Virus record (IMG/VR): IMGVR_UViG_3300032293_000228
Span: 1 to 26,436 of that record
DNA from: a virus
Length of the DNA: 26,436 nt
Direction: 5' to 3' (one strand)
Shown here: one piece after another, positions 1-6,518 of the stretch
Layout: each line of letters starts with the position of its first letter
Numbering within the stretch: the stretch's first letter is position 1
Notes under the pieces: model-generated
Database searches by the model: none
What the model was told of the DNA's origin: nothing
Seen by the model: the letters and a program-made list of their open reading frames with translations, nothing else
Translations under genes and position numbers: made by a program

Positions 1-43
1 ATAAACGCGGGTGCGTGCTTTGTAGGATTGGAACCGCCCTACC

Positions 44-1258
44 CTAGCGCCTTGCCCGTCGCTGCGCTCTGTTCAGTGGCTGCGCCGGCGCAGGCTGCTT
101 CTTGCGCGCGGTCATCCTCTCCACGAGTGGCAGCCAGGACTCGGAAAACACGAGGTCTGCGTCATAGCGCTCCATCGACTGAGCCACCGCAGCGCGGTCA
201 ACCCCTCCCCCCCGTGTCTCCTCATACACCTCTTGCATCGCGGCATAGCCAGCCTCGGTGTTGGCAATAGCGAAGTATGACCCCTGGTACTCATCCCAGA
301 CTCGCTGCGCTTTGACCTTGCGCCCGTGTGGGCCCAATAGTTCAGGCTGGGCGCTGAAGTCAGTCACGATGGCTGGAGTCCCGCAGGACTGCGCTTCCAC
401 TACGGGAATGCCAAACCCTTCGCCCATTGACAGCAGTAGGGTGGCGTCAGCGGCTGAATACATCTGGGCAATAGCCTCCTGCGGGATGCCGTTGCGGAAG
501 TGCTGAGGGTGCGGGTATCGGACGCGCTGCGGGTCAATGCCTGCCTGCGCCACTAGGCGCGGAATGTTTACGCCTTCGCTGTGCCCGTTAGGCTCGGTGT
601 GCAGCATCCAGTAGACATCCTTGCGGTCAGCCATCATCGGCGCCATCACATCCACCATCTCACCGAACCCTTTGCGGACTGGGATGCGTCCACGGTTGGC
701 GGCATTCGTCACGACCAGGAATGCCTCGTCAGGAATGCCCATCGCCTTGCGTGCATCCTTGCCAGTATCTCGGAACACGCTGCGGTCAATTGCGTGCGGA
801 ATGTATGTCAACTCATCTCTGGGCTGCCCAGCCTTCAGCAGCATCTCCTCGCCAAACTGACTCATCGCAATCGCAAAGTGCTGCCCATCCTTAAGGAACT
901 TAAGCACCTGCGGTGGCAGCGGGCTGTGGTCAACGGGAGTCCAGCACGCTAGGTTCATCTCCGTGAATGCCTGCACTCCAACGAGTGGCCAGAGGTCAAA
1001 AAGCACCACGCCAAACCCAGGCTTGTCCGCAATCCAGGAGCGCATCGTGTCCGGCGCAGAGTCGATGGAATAGCGCATCAATCCTTCAGGGAAGATTGGA
1101 TGCCCGTGCGCGCAGTTCATCATCACGCTAGCACCGTGGTTGGAGGCAATCGCTACCTCGTGCCCAGCGCTGACGAGCCGATGCACTACCTGTGCAGTCT
1201 GCATTCCATAGCCTGACGGGATGTGGCAAGCGTTGGAATACCACGCAATGCGACTCAT
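44..1258 (-). CDS. GT-B fold glycosyltransferase (group 1 / GT4-like)
   Basis: Predicted to transfer a sugar from a nucleotide donor to an unknown acceptor. At 404 aa it has the normal length for a two-domain GT-B enzyme. The C-terminal half carries the classic E-x7-E donor-binding motif in GEGFGIPVVEAQ (E280, E288), followed by SCGTPAIVTD; the N-terminal half has the glycine-rich SGYG turn near residue 15. I start it at the ATG at 1258, which follows a GAGGAGG ribosome site; the open frame runs further upstream but without one. The tail ends in NRAQRRARR, a basic tag of unknown role. It follows the HNH gene with an 11-nt gap and is the last gene before the window edge. In phages such enzymes modify DNA, capsid or host surface glycans. 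With a DNA-type glycosyltransferase at the other end of the window, a second sugar addition is possible but is inference. Confidence 0.9.
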   Translation of the reverse strand: MSRIAWYSNACHIPSGYGMQTAQVVHRLVSAGHEVAIASNHGASVMMNCAHGHPIFPEGLMRYSIDSAPDTMRSWIADKPGFGVVLFDLWPLVGVQAFTEMNLACWTPVDHSPLPPQVLKFLKDGQHFAIAMSQFGEEMLLKAGQPRDELTYIPHAIDRSVFRDTGKDARKAMGIPDEAFLVVTNAANRGRIPVRKGFGEMVDVMAPMMADRKDVYWMLHTEPNGHSEGVNIPRLVAQAGIDPQRVRYPHPQHFRNGIPQEAIAQMYSAADATLLLSMGEGFGIPVVEAQSCGTPAIVTDFSAQPELLGPHGRKVKAQRVWDEYQGSYFAIANTEAGYAAMQEVYEETRGGGVDRAAVAQSMERYDADLVFSESWLPLVERMTARKKQPAPAQPLNRAQRRARR

Positions 1259-1268
1259 CTGACCCTCC

Positions 1269-1583
1269 TCACTTGTGCTTCGTGCGTCTGCCGTGACACC
1301 TTCTGCATAGTACAGCCAGCCTGTGCTCGGGCGCAAGTAGCACTCCGCCTCGGCTGATAGGGTCAAGGTGGTCCACAGTCAGGTCAGCGGTCGTGCCGCA
1401 AATCTCGCACCAGCCACGCTTGCGCCGGAGTTGGGCGCTGAGTTTGCGCCACGCGGTGTCGGCATACGGGCTCACGCCCTTGCTGCGGGAATACTTCGCC
1501 AGCATCTCTGCGCGGTGGGCCTTACATCGATTGCCCATTGCGGTCAGGATGCCGCAGTCAATGCACGGGCGCTGGAAGGTCAC
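1269..1583 (-). CDS. HNH endonuclease
   Basis: A 104-aa HNH-family protein. The zinc-binding pairs are C59-x2-C62 and C93-x2-C96; the catalytic core is DH at 71-72, H87 in the middle position and H97 at the end (CRRCH). An extra Cys pair, C7/C10 with C20, may form a second small zinc site. It overlaps the metallopeptidase gene upstream by 4 nt (ATGA). In HK97-like phages HNH proteins often sit beside terminase and help cos cleavage; this one is far from terminase, so it may be a nicking or homing-type nuclease or a host-DNA nuclease instead. The family call is firm, the role is not. Confidence 0.88.
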   Translation of the reverse strand: MTFQRPCIDCGILTAMGNRCKAHRAEMLAKYSRSKGVSPYADTAWRKLSAQLRRKRGWCEICGTTADLTVDHLDPISRGGVLLAPEHRLAVLCRRCHGRRTKHK

Positions 1584-1990
1584 GCCTTTGGGAACTCTGG
1601 CAGCGGGATACCAGGAGCCAGGATGATAGCAAGGTGGTCCACGAGGCGCTCAGCCTGCATCTCATACTGCCTATCAAAGACTGACCAGGCAAGTTTGCCA
1701 AGAGGCTCCTCCATTGCCTCCACCGTGTGGTCAAGCCGTGCGGTCAGCAGGTGCAGCATCTCGTGCGTCAACACCTCTCGCTGGCGCTCCGGGGTTTGCA
1801 GCCAGAAGTCGTGGCTGACTCTCAACTCCGCAGTCTTGGCAACCTCGCTGGGGTTAATGTCCGCCCACGCCTCAACATCTGACGCCTCCTGCGCAATGTT
1901 GACACGCCACTCGGCAACATTCAGGGCGCGCTGAAGGTCGGCAACATACTCTTCAAGTGCCTCCCACTTCGTGCGCTTCTGTATTGCCAT
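1580..1990 (-). CDS. putative zinc metallopeptidase (HExxH)
   Basis: A 136-aa protein with a clear zinc-protease helix, VLTHEMLHLL, giving H76-E77-x2-H80. Glu114 in the helix YEMQAERLVDHLA is a candidate third ligand, as in gluzincin-type folds. The N-terminal 30 residues are predicted helical and charged. There is no signal peptide, so it should act in the cytoplasm or the virion. The start ATG follows GAGGAGG at good spacing. It lies just upstream of the HNH gene (ATGA overlap). I do not recognise a named family; SprT-like proteins share the motif but are usually longer with a zinc ribbon, which is absent here. Confidence 0.8.
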   Translation of the reverse strand: MAIQKRTKWEALEEYVADLQRALNVAEWRVNIAQEASDVEAWADINPSEVAKTAELRVSHDFWLQTPERQREVLTHEMLHLLTARLDHTVEAMEEPLGKLAWSVFDRQYEMQAERLVDHLAIILAPGIPLPEFPKA

Positions 1991-1999
1991 TGGGCCTCC

Positions 2000-2152
2000 T
2001 CAGTAAGTTGGTGGAGTGGGCGAGGAGTTGCACCCCGCGTTTGCGGTGCTCAGGCTGTGCCTATGATGAGCCATCCGCCATCTGCGCCACCCCAGGAAAG
2101 TGTAGTGCTGGCTGATGGGAGGACACCACCAGCCAGCGTAGTCATCGCGCAT
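2000..2152 (-). CDS. small hypothetical protein (uncertain)
   Basis: A 50-aa frame filling the space between the zinc-finger protein upstream and the metallopeptidase downstream. Its TGA stop abuts the ribosome site of the next gene, as real genes in this operon do, and its ATG overlaps the preceding gene by 11 nt. There is no clear ribosome binding site. The sequence is rich in Trp and His (GWWCPP, LGWRRWRMAHHRH). A competing 31-aa frame starts at 2145 with an ATGA overlap. Only one of the two, or neither, may be made. Confidence 0.35.
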   Translation of the reverse strand: MRDDYAGWWCPPISQHYTFLGWRRWRMAHHRHSLSTANAGCNSSPTPPTY

Positions 2153-2648
2153 CGTCTGCCGAGAGTGGCAAGCGTCGTGCTGCGCGTGGGTGCAACTCAA
2201 GTGGGCTCACGCCTCGTAGCGGGCAGATAGCGTCTGGGCATAGCGCTGGGGTGTCTGCCTCTCCTCCGCCGGTGCACACGCGGCACATCTCGTCAACCGC
2301 GTATCTGTAGATGCGTATCTCTTGACGGATGCCGCCCGTGATGCTCTCTGTGCCGATTGCCTTCAGGCGTACCCATTCGATGTCCTCCAGGGATGGCAGC
2401 ACTCCGCCAAAGTATCGCTCTCGCATCCAGTGCACGCTCCGCCCGTGGTCGGGCATCAGCGTGAACAACTTGTTTGGCTTGATGCTTAGGGTTGATGCCC
2501 AAACGCGTGTCGCTGCGCGGAACTCATCAACCAGGGTTTGAATGTCAGCATCTCGGTGATGATTACTCGTACCACGCCGTGATGCAGCGGCGCGAGGTCC
2601 ACCATTGCGTGTGGACTTATGTCGATTGACCTGCTCTTGTTTGTCCAT
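2142..2648 (-). CDS. hypothetical protein with C-terminal zinc-finger-like cysteines
   Basis: A 168-aa protein of unknown function. I start it at the ATG at 2648, just after GAGGAGAGT, a good ribosome site. The N-terminal 35 residues are basic and look disordered. The middle is a mixed alpha/beta region containing SVHWMRERYFGG. The end carries a cysteine cluster (CRVC, then CPDAICPLR) that looks like a small zinc ribbon of the kind common in phage accessory proteins. The first 163 nt overlap the RlpA-like gene in another frame, which is unusually long for this genome; a later start would remove the overlap, but no better ribosome site is visible. Confidence 0.6.
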   Translation of the reverse strand: MDKQEQVNRHKSTRNGGPRAAASRRGTSNHHRDADIQTLVDEFRAATRVWASTLSIKPNKLFTLMPDHGRSVHWMRERYFGGVLPSLEDIEWVRLKAIGTESITGGIRQEIRIYRYAVDEMCRVCTGGGEADTPALCPDAICPLRGVSPLELHPRAARRLPLSADDAR

Positions 2649-2917
2649 ACTCTCCTCAAGTCTTTGGCGCACCTGCCGCACCAATCCACTACCCGCACCA
2701 CCGTGCACCTTGTCTGGTCATCTGCTCGGCAGACACGCAGTCTATAGGGTTTGTCTCCCCAGCGCCACGAGCCCACTGCCGCGTAGTGCGTGATGCCCTG
2801 CCTCGTGTACCAGGATGACTGCCCGTTGCGCTCTGCGTCATACCAAGATGCAACACCCACCTCTGGCACTCCTGACGGTGTAAGCGTCAATGTGAGTACG
2901 AGGAGGAGCGCAATCAT
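2486..2917 (-). CDS. secreted RlpA-like double-psi beta-barrel protein
   Basis: A 143-aa protein with an N-terminal signal-like segment (MIALLLVLTLTLTP, residues 1-14) followed by GVASWYD, the usual opening of RlpA-like double-psi beta-barrel domains. Further family marks are VVRVVDWCG with Asp78, and SIDISPHAMVDLA near 97-108, matching the RlpA D-x-G-P and iDLS positions; His44 could be the second catalytic residue. Four cysteines (63, 71, 80, 83) could form disulfides outside the membrane. RlpA proteins are lytic transglycosylases that act on peptidoglycan. A phage copy in the early region could modify the host wall or help release, but this is inference. The start is the ATG overlapping the previous stop (ATGA), with AGGAG upstream. 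Confidence 0.75.
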   Translation of the reverse strand: MIALLLVLTLTLTPSGVPEVGVASWYDAERNGQSSWYTRQGITHYAAVGSWRWGDKPYRLRVCRADDQTRCTVVRVVDWCGRCAKDLRRVWTNKSRSIDISPHAMVDLAPLHHGVVRVIITEMLTFKPWLMSSAQRHAFGHQP

Positions 2918-3285
2918 TCTGGTGGTGACTCCTTGCCAAACCAAGCAATGAAGTCATCCAGGTCAAGCACAATCATCGTCCTGCGCCTGCCGCCCGGTCC
3001 AGGCGAATCACCTACCACGAGCGCTGCTAACTGGTCACCCTTGACGGGAATACTGCGCAGCCATCCGTCCATCCTCTCGGGGTATGACTTCCCTACCTTG
3101 CACTGAATCGCAATCCAGTTGTTAGCAACATCTTGCTTGCCTCCGAACTGCCCTACGCGTTGGGCCCCAATACGCTTTGCCACTTCGCGCTCAAATGCAT
3201 TCCCACGGGCGCGCGCATTCTTGCCGCGTCTGCTCTTGGCAGGGTCAATCATCTGGCGCGTTGCCTCATCCTTGAAGTGTCCCAT
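2914..3285 (-). CDS. PD-(D/E)XK nuclease, Holliday-junction-resolvase-like
   Basis: A 123-aa protein with the layout of archaeal-type resolvases and related phage endonucleases: a basic start (SRRGKNARARGNAFERE) with E32/E34, then GGKQDV with D52, then IAIQCKVG with Q61-x-K63 replacing the usual E-x-K. The Q variant is common in this superfamily. It probably cuts branched DNA or acts on recombination intermediates before packaging. It overlaps the upstream gene as TGATG and the secreted RlpA-like gene downstream as ATGA. The superfamily assignment is fairly sure; the exact substrate is not. Confidence 0.72.
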   Translation of the reverse strand: MGHFKDEATRQMIDPAKSRRGKNARARGNAFEREVAKRIGAQRVGQFGGKQDVANNWIAIQCKVGKSYPERMDGWLRSIPVKGDQLAALVVGDSPGPGGRRRTMIVLDLDDFIAWFGKESPPE

Positions 3286-3572
3286 CAGATGAGCCTCGCC
3301 AGGACTGCGGAGCCGCCGTCGCTAAGGGTGAAGCGTGCCACCTGAATCTCCATCACGCCGTGCTTGATGAGGTCAGCATTGGTTTTGCGGTTGCCGATGC
3401 CTTCATACAAGAAAAACCAGCCGTCAGGCGCAATGGCATCTGCATAGCGCTGACTTAAGATGCACCACGCCCGCCCGCTGGCTCCGGGCTCCTCGCACCA
3501 CGCATCAGCGCCGTCCTGTATCGCAAACACGCGTTCATCAAGGAATGGCGCAGCCCGCTCGATGCGACTCAC
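3285..3572 (-). CDS. hypothetical protein, 95 aa
   Basis: I do not recognise this family. The protein is compact with aromatic-rich beta segments (DGWFFLYEGIGNRKTNADLI) and ends in hydrophobic strands (VARFTLSDGG). No catalytic motif, signal peptide or membrane segment is visible. It starts with GTG overlapping the preceding stop by 4 nt (GTGA) and has only a weak ribosome site, so it is probably translated by coupling to the zinc-ribbon gene upstream. Confidence 0.65.
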   Translation of the reverse strand: MSRIERAAPFLDERVFAIQDGADAWCEEPGASGRAWCILSQRYADAIAPDGWFFLYEGIGNRKTNADLIKHGVMEIQVARFTLSDGGSAVLARLI

Positions 3573-3754
3573 TTAATGCACCCTCGGTGATACCAGCACC
3601 AGCGCGTCTGGCGTCGTGCGCCCGCATAGGCAATACTCTTGACCCTCCAGGCATCTCGCAGGGCGCTGAGCGCTCCGCCGCAGGAGTCGCAGAGCGTTGA
3701 CTTGAACACTGGCTCCCTCCTGGGCCCACCGCGCTGAGTTTTTACTGCTGCCAT
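3569..3754 (-). CDS. small zinc-ribbon protein
   Basis: A 61-aa basic protein with a probable zinc site: C22-x2-C25 (LCDSCGG), then C53, H56 and C59 (CWYHRGC). It starts at an ATG after CAGGAG and overlaps the membrane protein gene upstream by 13 nt. It is one of several Cys-rich miniproteins in the early operon. Function unknown; possibilities include nucleic-acid binding or inhibition of a host enzyme. Confidence 0.65.
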   Translation of the reverse strand: MAAVKTQRGGPRREPVFKSTLCDSCGGALSALRDAWRVKSIAYAGARRQTRWCWYHRGCIK

Positions 3755-3924
3755 AAGGTGCTCCTGACTATCCAGACGATGGTGGCAAGCGCCAGCATCA
3801 GGTATAGCGTACCCGCTGCGCCACTGCCGCGCCGTGACGCTTCAGGCAACGATACTGCAACGAGGAGCGCCATCAGGAGGTGGGCCGCTGCGATGACAAC
3901 TCCAACGCTGTCCCAGCCGCTCAT
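3742..3924 (-). CDS. small membrane protein, two predicted TM helices
   Basis: A 60-aa protein with two hydrophobic stretches, about residues 6-25 (VGVVIAAAHLLMALLVAVSL) and 36-53 (AGTLYLMLALATIVWIV), joined by a short basic loop (EASRRGSG). It has an ATGA overlap with the upstream gene. Two-helix phage proteins can be holin-like or act in superinfection exclusion, but the position in the early operon, far from the lysin, argues against a holin. Function unknown. Confidence 0.65.
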   Translation of the reverse strand: MSGWDSVGVVIAAAHLLMALLVAVSLPEASRRGSGAAGTLYLMLALATIVWIVRSTLWQQ

Positions 3925-4133
3925 CCGCGTACCTGCCCGAGAATCAGCGCCAGGCGCTGGCAGGCGAGTTCAACTGCCTTGTCCGTTGTACTGCCCGTGA
4001 AGGTCAACTCCTCGCCCATCGAGTCCTCTAGCACTATGGTGAACCCCGCAGCGCTCCAGAGCACAGTGTCGTACCTGTAGCCGAGCATTGCTGCAAGCGT
4101 GCTGAGATTCTCTAGGGTGTATGCGCCGGTCAT
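3921..4133 (-). CDS. hypothetical protein, 70 aa
   Basis: A small acidic protein I do not recognise. It looks alpha/beta, with an N-terminal helix (LENLSTLAAMLGY), beta strands around FTIVLEDS and LTFTGS, and a C-terminal helix (KAVELACQRLALILGQ). It is coupled to the dNMP kinase gene upstream by an ATGA overlap and to the membrane protein gene downstream the same way. No catalytic motif is visible. Confidence 0.6.
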   Translation of the reverse strand: MTGAYTLENLSTLAAMLGYRYDTVLWSAAGFTIVLEDSMGEELTFTGSTTDKAVELACQRLALILGQVRG

Positions 4134-4690
4134 AGGCTCTCCTCGTCAATCCTCTCCACGAGCACTCTGAATGCCTGCTCTCCTGTCAGGTCAGTCGTGT
4201 CAATCTGGATGTCGAATGGCGCTGCCTTCCATCCCTGCTCGGTGATGTCCTGTGAGCCTAGCAGTCTGCCGAGGCGCTCCGTCCTGACCTCTGCGGAGGC
4301 GTGAACTCGTACCAGGAGAATGTCAGGGCTGACTGCCTTCAGATACTCCGCCTCACGAGGCAGTCGCACATCGTCAATGACTACCCCATACCCCATCCTG
4401 ACCAGTTCAAAGTAGTCCTGCCTCCAGACGCGTAGCCAAAACTCATTGTCAACCTCTCGGAGCGCCGCGCCAACATCCTGAAACAACTCACGCCCCGTGA
4501 GCATCGTTGCGCCAGAGTAGCGGTGCACCTCTAGGGATTCCTGCTTGCCGAGGCTGGGATATGCAAGGCGCGTGACCTCCTTGATGGCATCGGCAATGCC
4601 GTGCCGCTGATAGCCACGGAACTCCACCAACTGCTCAGCCAGGGTGGTCTTGCCAGAGCCCTGGGGCCCAATCAGTGCCACGCTACGCAT
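4130..4690 (-). CDS. deoxynucleoside monophosphate kinase-like P-loop protein
   Basis: A 186-aa P-loop kinase. The Walker A motif is GPQGSGKTT (G8-T16). A conserved DVR motif in VVIDDVRLPREAEYL (D106-R109) is the mark of phage dNMP kinases, which phosphorylate dNMPs, including modified ones, toward dNTPs. The ATG at 4690 follows AGGAG; the longer open frame upstream lacks both a ribosome site and homology-like sequence. It overlaps the nuclease-like gene upstream by 8 nt. If the phage uses a modified base made at nucleotide level, this kinase could serve that route; otherwise it simply boosts dNTP supply. Confidence 0.82.
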   Translation of the reverse strand: MRSVALIGPQGSGKTTLAEQLVEFRGYQRHGIADAIKEVTRLAYPSLGKQESLEVHRYSGATMLTGRELFQDVGAALREVDNEFWLRVWRQDYFELVRMGYGVVIDDVRLPREAEYLKAVSPDILLVRVHASAEVRTERLGRLLGSQDITEQGWKAAPFDIQIDTTDLTGEQAFRVLVERIDEESL

Positions 4691-5066
4691 AGTTGTTCTC
4701 CTCGTACCACGCGCGGACGAATGCCCGCAGTTCGTCCAGTGTATTCCCCACCTTCCGAGCCGTGTCAACCCCATCCTCAGTCCAGCCCATAATCTGCCTG
4801 ACCTCATAGACACGAGTGCCCTCCTCATCCTGCTCCCCGGTCACGAGGAGCACCGTGAACCCTGGGCTGCGTGCCAGGGCTCGGAGGAGGATGCGCTGAC
4901 CCTCCTTGATGCTCTCCTCTGGGCGCTTCCACTCCTGTACAAGGAATGCGTTGCCCCTCTCTGCTATCAAGTCCAAGTTGCTGAAGCCCCACCTCGGGTT
5001 TGCCTCGATGAGCCCGTCCAGGTCGGTGGTGTCTATGTGCGGAGCAAACCTGTTCCTCATCGTCAT
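4683..5066 (-). CDS. PD-(D/E)XK nuclease-like protein
   Basis: A 127-aa protein with a restriction-nuclease-like core: SNLDLIAERGNAFLVQEWK gives D32 and E45-x-K47, and Q57 in the downstream helix (EGQRILLRAL) fits the usual core helix. A strand FTVLLVTGEQ follows. This pattern is frequent in small phage proteins of the PD-(D/E)XK superfamily. Its substrate is unknown. It is coupled to the replication protein gene by an ATGA overlap and precedes the dNMP kinase. The assignment rests on motif reading alone. Confidence 0.6.
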   Translation of the reverse strand: MTMRNRFAPHIDTTDLDGLIEANPRWGFSNLDLIAERGNAFLVQEWKRPEESIKEGQRILLRALARSPGFTVLLVTGEQDEEGTRVYEVRQIMGWTEDGVDTARKVGNTLDELRAFVRAWYEENNYA

Positions 5067-5509
5067 CGGACTCCTCCTCTCAGGATAATCTCGCCAACTC
5101 GCATCGGGCTCTTAGAATAAGTGTCTGTCTCTTTCTCTCTCTCTATGTCCTTCTCTCTCTCGGGGTGTTTCTTTTGCGTTTCATTTGCGTTTCTTTGAGC
5201 CGCCCTGAAGCGTGAAACCCGCTCACCGCGTGTCGGGTCCACTTGATGTTTTGACCAGTTCGCGACAAAAACTGAATCAGAAGTTGTTAAAAGCAACTCC
5301 GATTTGACAAGAGTTTGGATGTGCTTGTGATACTCCTTTGGCAATAGCGCCTTCAGGTGCGCCAGGCTCTCAAACTGACCTTGCGGGCGCTGCCGCTTGG
5401 CTCGGGTCAGCACCTTGATGTATGTAAGTTGCGCGAGTTTCGGGAGGATAGCCACCTTGCCATCCTCATCCCATCCCGTGCTTAACTTAATCCAACTGCC
5501 GTTGCTCAT
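5063..5509 (-). CDS. replication-initiation-like winged-helix protein
   Basis: A 148-aa protein resembling the N-terminal domain of phage replisome organisers. Residues 1-105 look like a winged helix (WIKLSTGWDEDGK, later VFVANWSKHQVD and RVSRFRAAQRNA), then a low-complexity charged linker (PEREKDIEREKETDTY) and a short tail. Such linkers usually lead to a DnaD-, primase- or loader-binding domain, which is missing, so the protein is short for the class. The linker is encoded by a GA/CT dinucleotide tract. The ATG at 5509 overlaps the preceding stop (ATGA) after GAGGAGC. It probably binds the origin and recruits host helicase; inference. Confidence 0.62.
   Translation of the reverse strand: MSNGSWIKLSTGWDEDGKVAILPKLAQLTYIKVLTRAKRQRPQGQFESLAHLKALLPKEYHKHIQTLVKSELLLTTSDSVFVANWSKHQVDPTRGERVSRFRAAQRNANETQKKHPEREKDIEREKETDTYSKSPMRVGEIILRGGVR
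5118..5161. repeat. CT/GA dinucleotide-rich tract inside the replication gene
   Basis: The plus strand shows two near-pure CT runs separated by a few bases. On the coding strand they encode alternating Glu-Arg and Glu-Lys in the linker of the winged-helix protein. Such tracts are prone to slippage, and a one- or two-base change here would alter or truncate the C-terminus. Confidence 0.7.
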
Positions 5510-5685
5510 TTGCCGCTCCTCTCTTGCTCCTCGCAGTCTGCGAGCAGATACCCGCACGACTCGCATTCCGCTATGTAGCACTCAACCTCGTGACCCTTCT
5601 TGGGGCAGTCGCGCCATTCCCACGCGCCTGAATCGTGCTTGCATTTCTGCTTGCGCTCTGTGCGCCTCTCAATCGATGCAATCAT
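5506..5685 (-). CDS. small Cys-rich zinc-finger-like protein, 59 aa
   Basis: A 59-aa gene with a near-perfect ribosome site (GAGGAGGTTAA before the ATG). The protein has C15 and H17 (KCKHDSG), C27, C36, C41-x2-C44 (CESCG) and C51, enough ligands for one or two zinc sites, with the tryptophan pair WEW between them. It begins a new translation unit after the hairpin downstream of the Rad52 gene and overlaps the replication protein gene (ATGA). Function unknown; the context suggests a DNA-replication accessory. Confidence 0.75.
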   Translation of the reverse strand: MIASIERRTERKQKCKHDSGAWEWRDCPKKGHEVECYIAECESCGYLLADCEEQERSGK

Positions 5686-5732
5686 TTAACCTCCTCTAAC
5701 TGGCGTTTGTTTGTCCCATCGTGCGGGTTATT

Positions 5733-5762
5733 GGGAGGCGGCAGATTGCGCCACCGCCTCCC
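5733..5762 (-). terminator. terminator-like hairpin after the Rad52 gene
   Basis: A perfect 9-bp GC-rich stem (GGGAGGCGG paired with CCGCCTCCC) with a 12-nt loop, 16 nt past the Rad52 stop. No U-tract follows on the minus strand (AATAACCC). It may be an intrinsic terminator of the U-poor kind, an attenuator or a 3'-end protector. Confidence 0.55.
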
Positions 5763-5777
5763 GTGTGCTAGTGGGCC

Positions 5778-6518
5778 TCAGAATGGCAACTCCTCAAGGG
5801 ACTCCTCTGGAACCATTCGTGGCTTGGCTGGAGCCGGAGCACCCTGCGCTGCAATCCACTTGGCGCTTGGCTTATCCTTGCACCACGAGCCGTCTGGAGC
5901 CTTGTGACTTGCCGCCCAGAACGGGTTGTATGGCTTGCCAGTCGCCTTGCTTACGCCTCCTGGCTTCAGGCTCCAGGACTCGCCGTGAGAGCACACCCCT
6001 TCGCCTGCCGTATCCGCAAAGAGCATTGCCGCCTTGAGCGCCAACTGCGCATCGTCGCTCAGGGTGCTCGTAGAATCCCCTGCAATGGGTGTAGGAGCGA
6101 CCAGGACGGGCGTTTGCCCCTTATTGGCTGTCTGAGTACCTGCCTGGCTCTTATCAGGGCTGTATAGGCTCCTGCCCACGCCTATCTGCGCCGCGCACCT
6201 GCGGAGCGCATCCGAGGCTGCGGACTTCAATGGCTCGTCATCCTGACTGCTGTTGGGATAGCCGAAGTCCTGCCGCATCGTGGTCTTGCCGTCAACCACA
6301 ATGATGAGGTTGCCGTGTACCACGCTCCGTGCGGGGTCAGCCACCTTGACCTCAAACTGCCAACCTCCGATGCCGAGCACATCGTCCAGTCGCTGTGCGA
6401 CTGCCCGTGCGTCCGCGTAGGTGAACACGAGTCCACCCCGCCCCGGTCGCTGCTTTAAGTCCTTGCCATCGAATGGCGCCGCCAGCGCCTGTGCAACTGT
6501 CTGCTTGTCGGTTGTCAT
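5778..6518 (-). CDS. Rad52/Rad22-family single-strand annealing protein
   Basis: A 246-aa recombinase that should anneal complementary single strands during phage recombination. Residues 29-120 match the Rad52 core: GLVFTYADARAVAQRLDDVL, then GGWQFEVKV, a DGKTTMRQDFG strand pair and DEPLKSAASDALRRCAAQIG. A Pro/Thr-rich linker follows, then a Cys/Trp/Gly-rich domain (CSHGESWS ... GSWCKDKPS) that may bind zinc. The last residues, ESLEELPF, resemble the acidic tip of bacterial SSB. It sits directly after the YqaJ exonuclease gene (ATGA-type overlap), so the two form an exonuclease-annealase pair. Confidence 0.88.
   Translation of the reverse strand: MTTDKQTVAQALAAPFDGKDLKQRPGRGGLVFTYADARAVAQRLDDVLGIGGWQFEVKVADPARSVVHGNLIIVVDGKTTMRQDFGYPNSSQDDEPLKSAASDALRRCAAQIGVGRSLYSPDKSQAGTQTANKGQTPVLVAPTPIAGDSTSTLSDDAQLALKAAMLFADTAGEGVCSHGESWSLKPGGVSKATGKPYNPFWAASHKAPDGSWCKDKPSAKWIAAQGAPAPAKPRMVPEESLEELPF

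Noticed and set aside
1-43. GGTTCCAATCC-like stretch resembling a tRNA T-arm on the minus strand
   Set aside because: The arms pair only as a 5-bp hairpin with an 11-nt loop, and no acceptor or anticodon stems fit in the adjacent coding sequence.
1368-1934. Plus-strand open frame of 188 aa
   Set aside because: Lies antisense to the HNH and metallopeptidase genes, both of which have clear motifs and ribosome sites.
2053-2145. 31-aa minus-strand frame with ATGA overlap
   Set aside because: Competes with the 50-aa frame whose stop lies at the next ribosome site; no ribosome site and no recognisable sequence.
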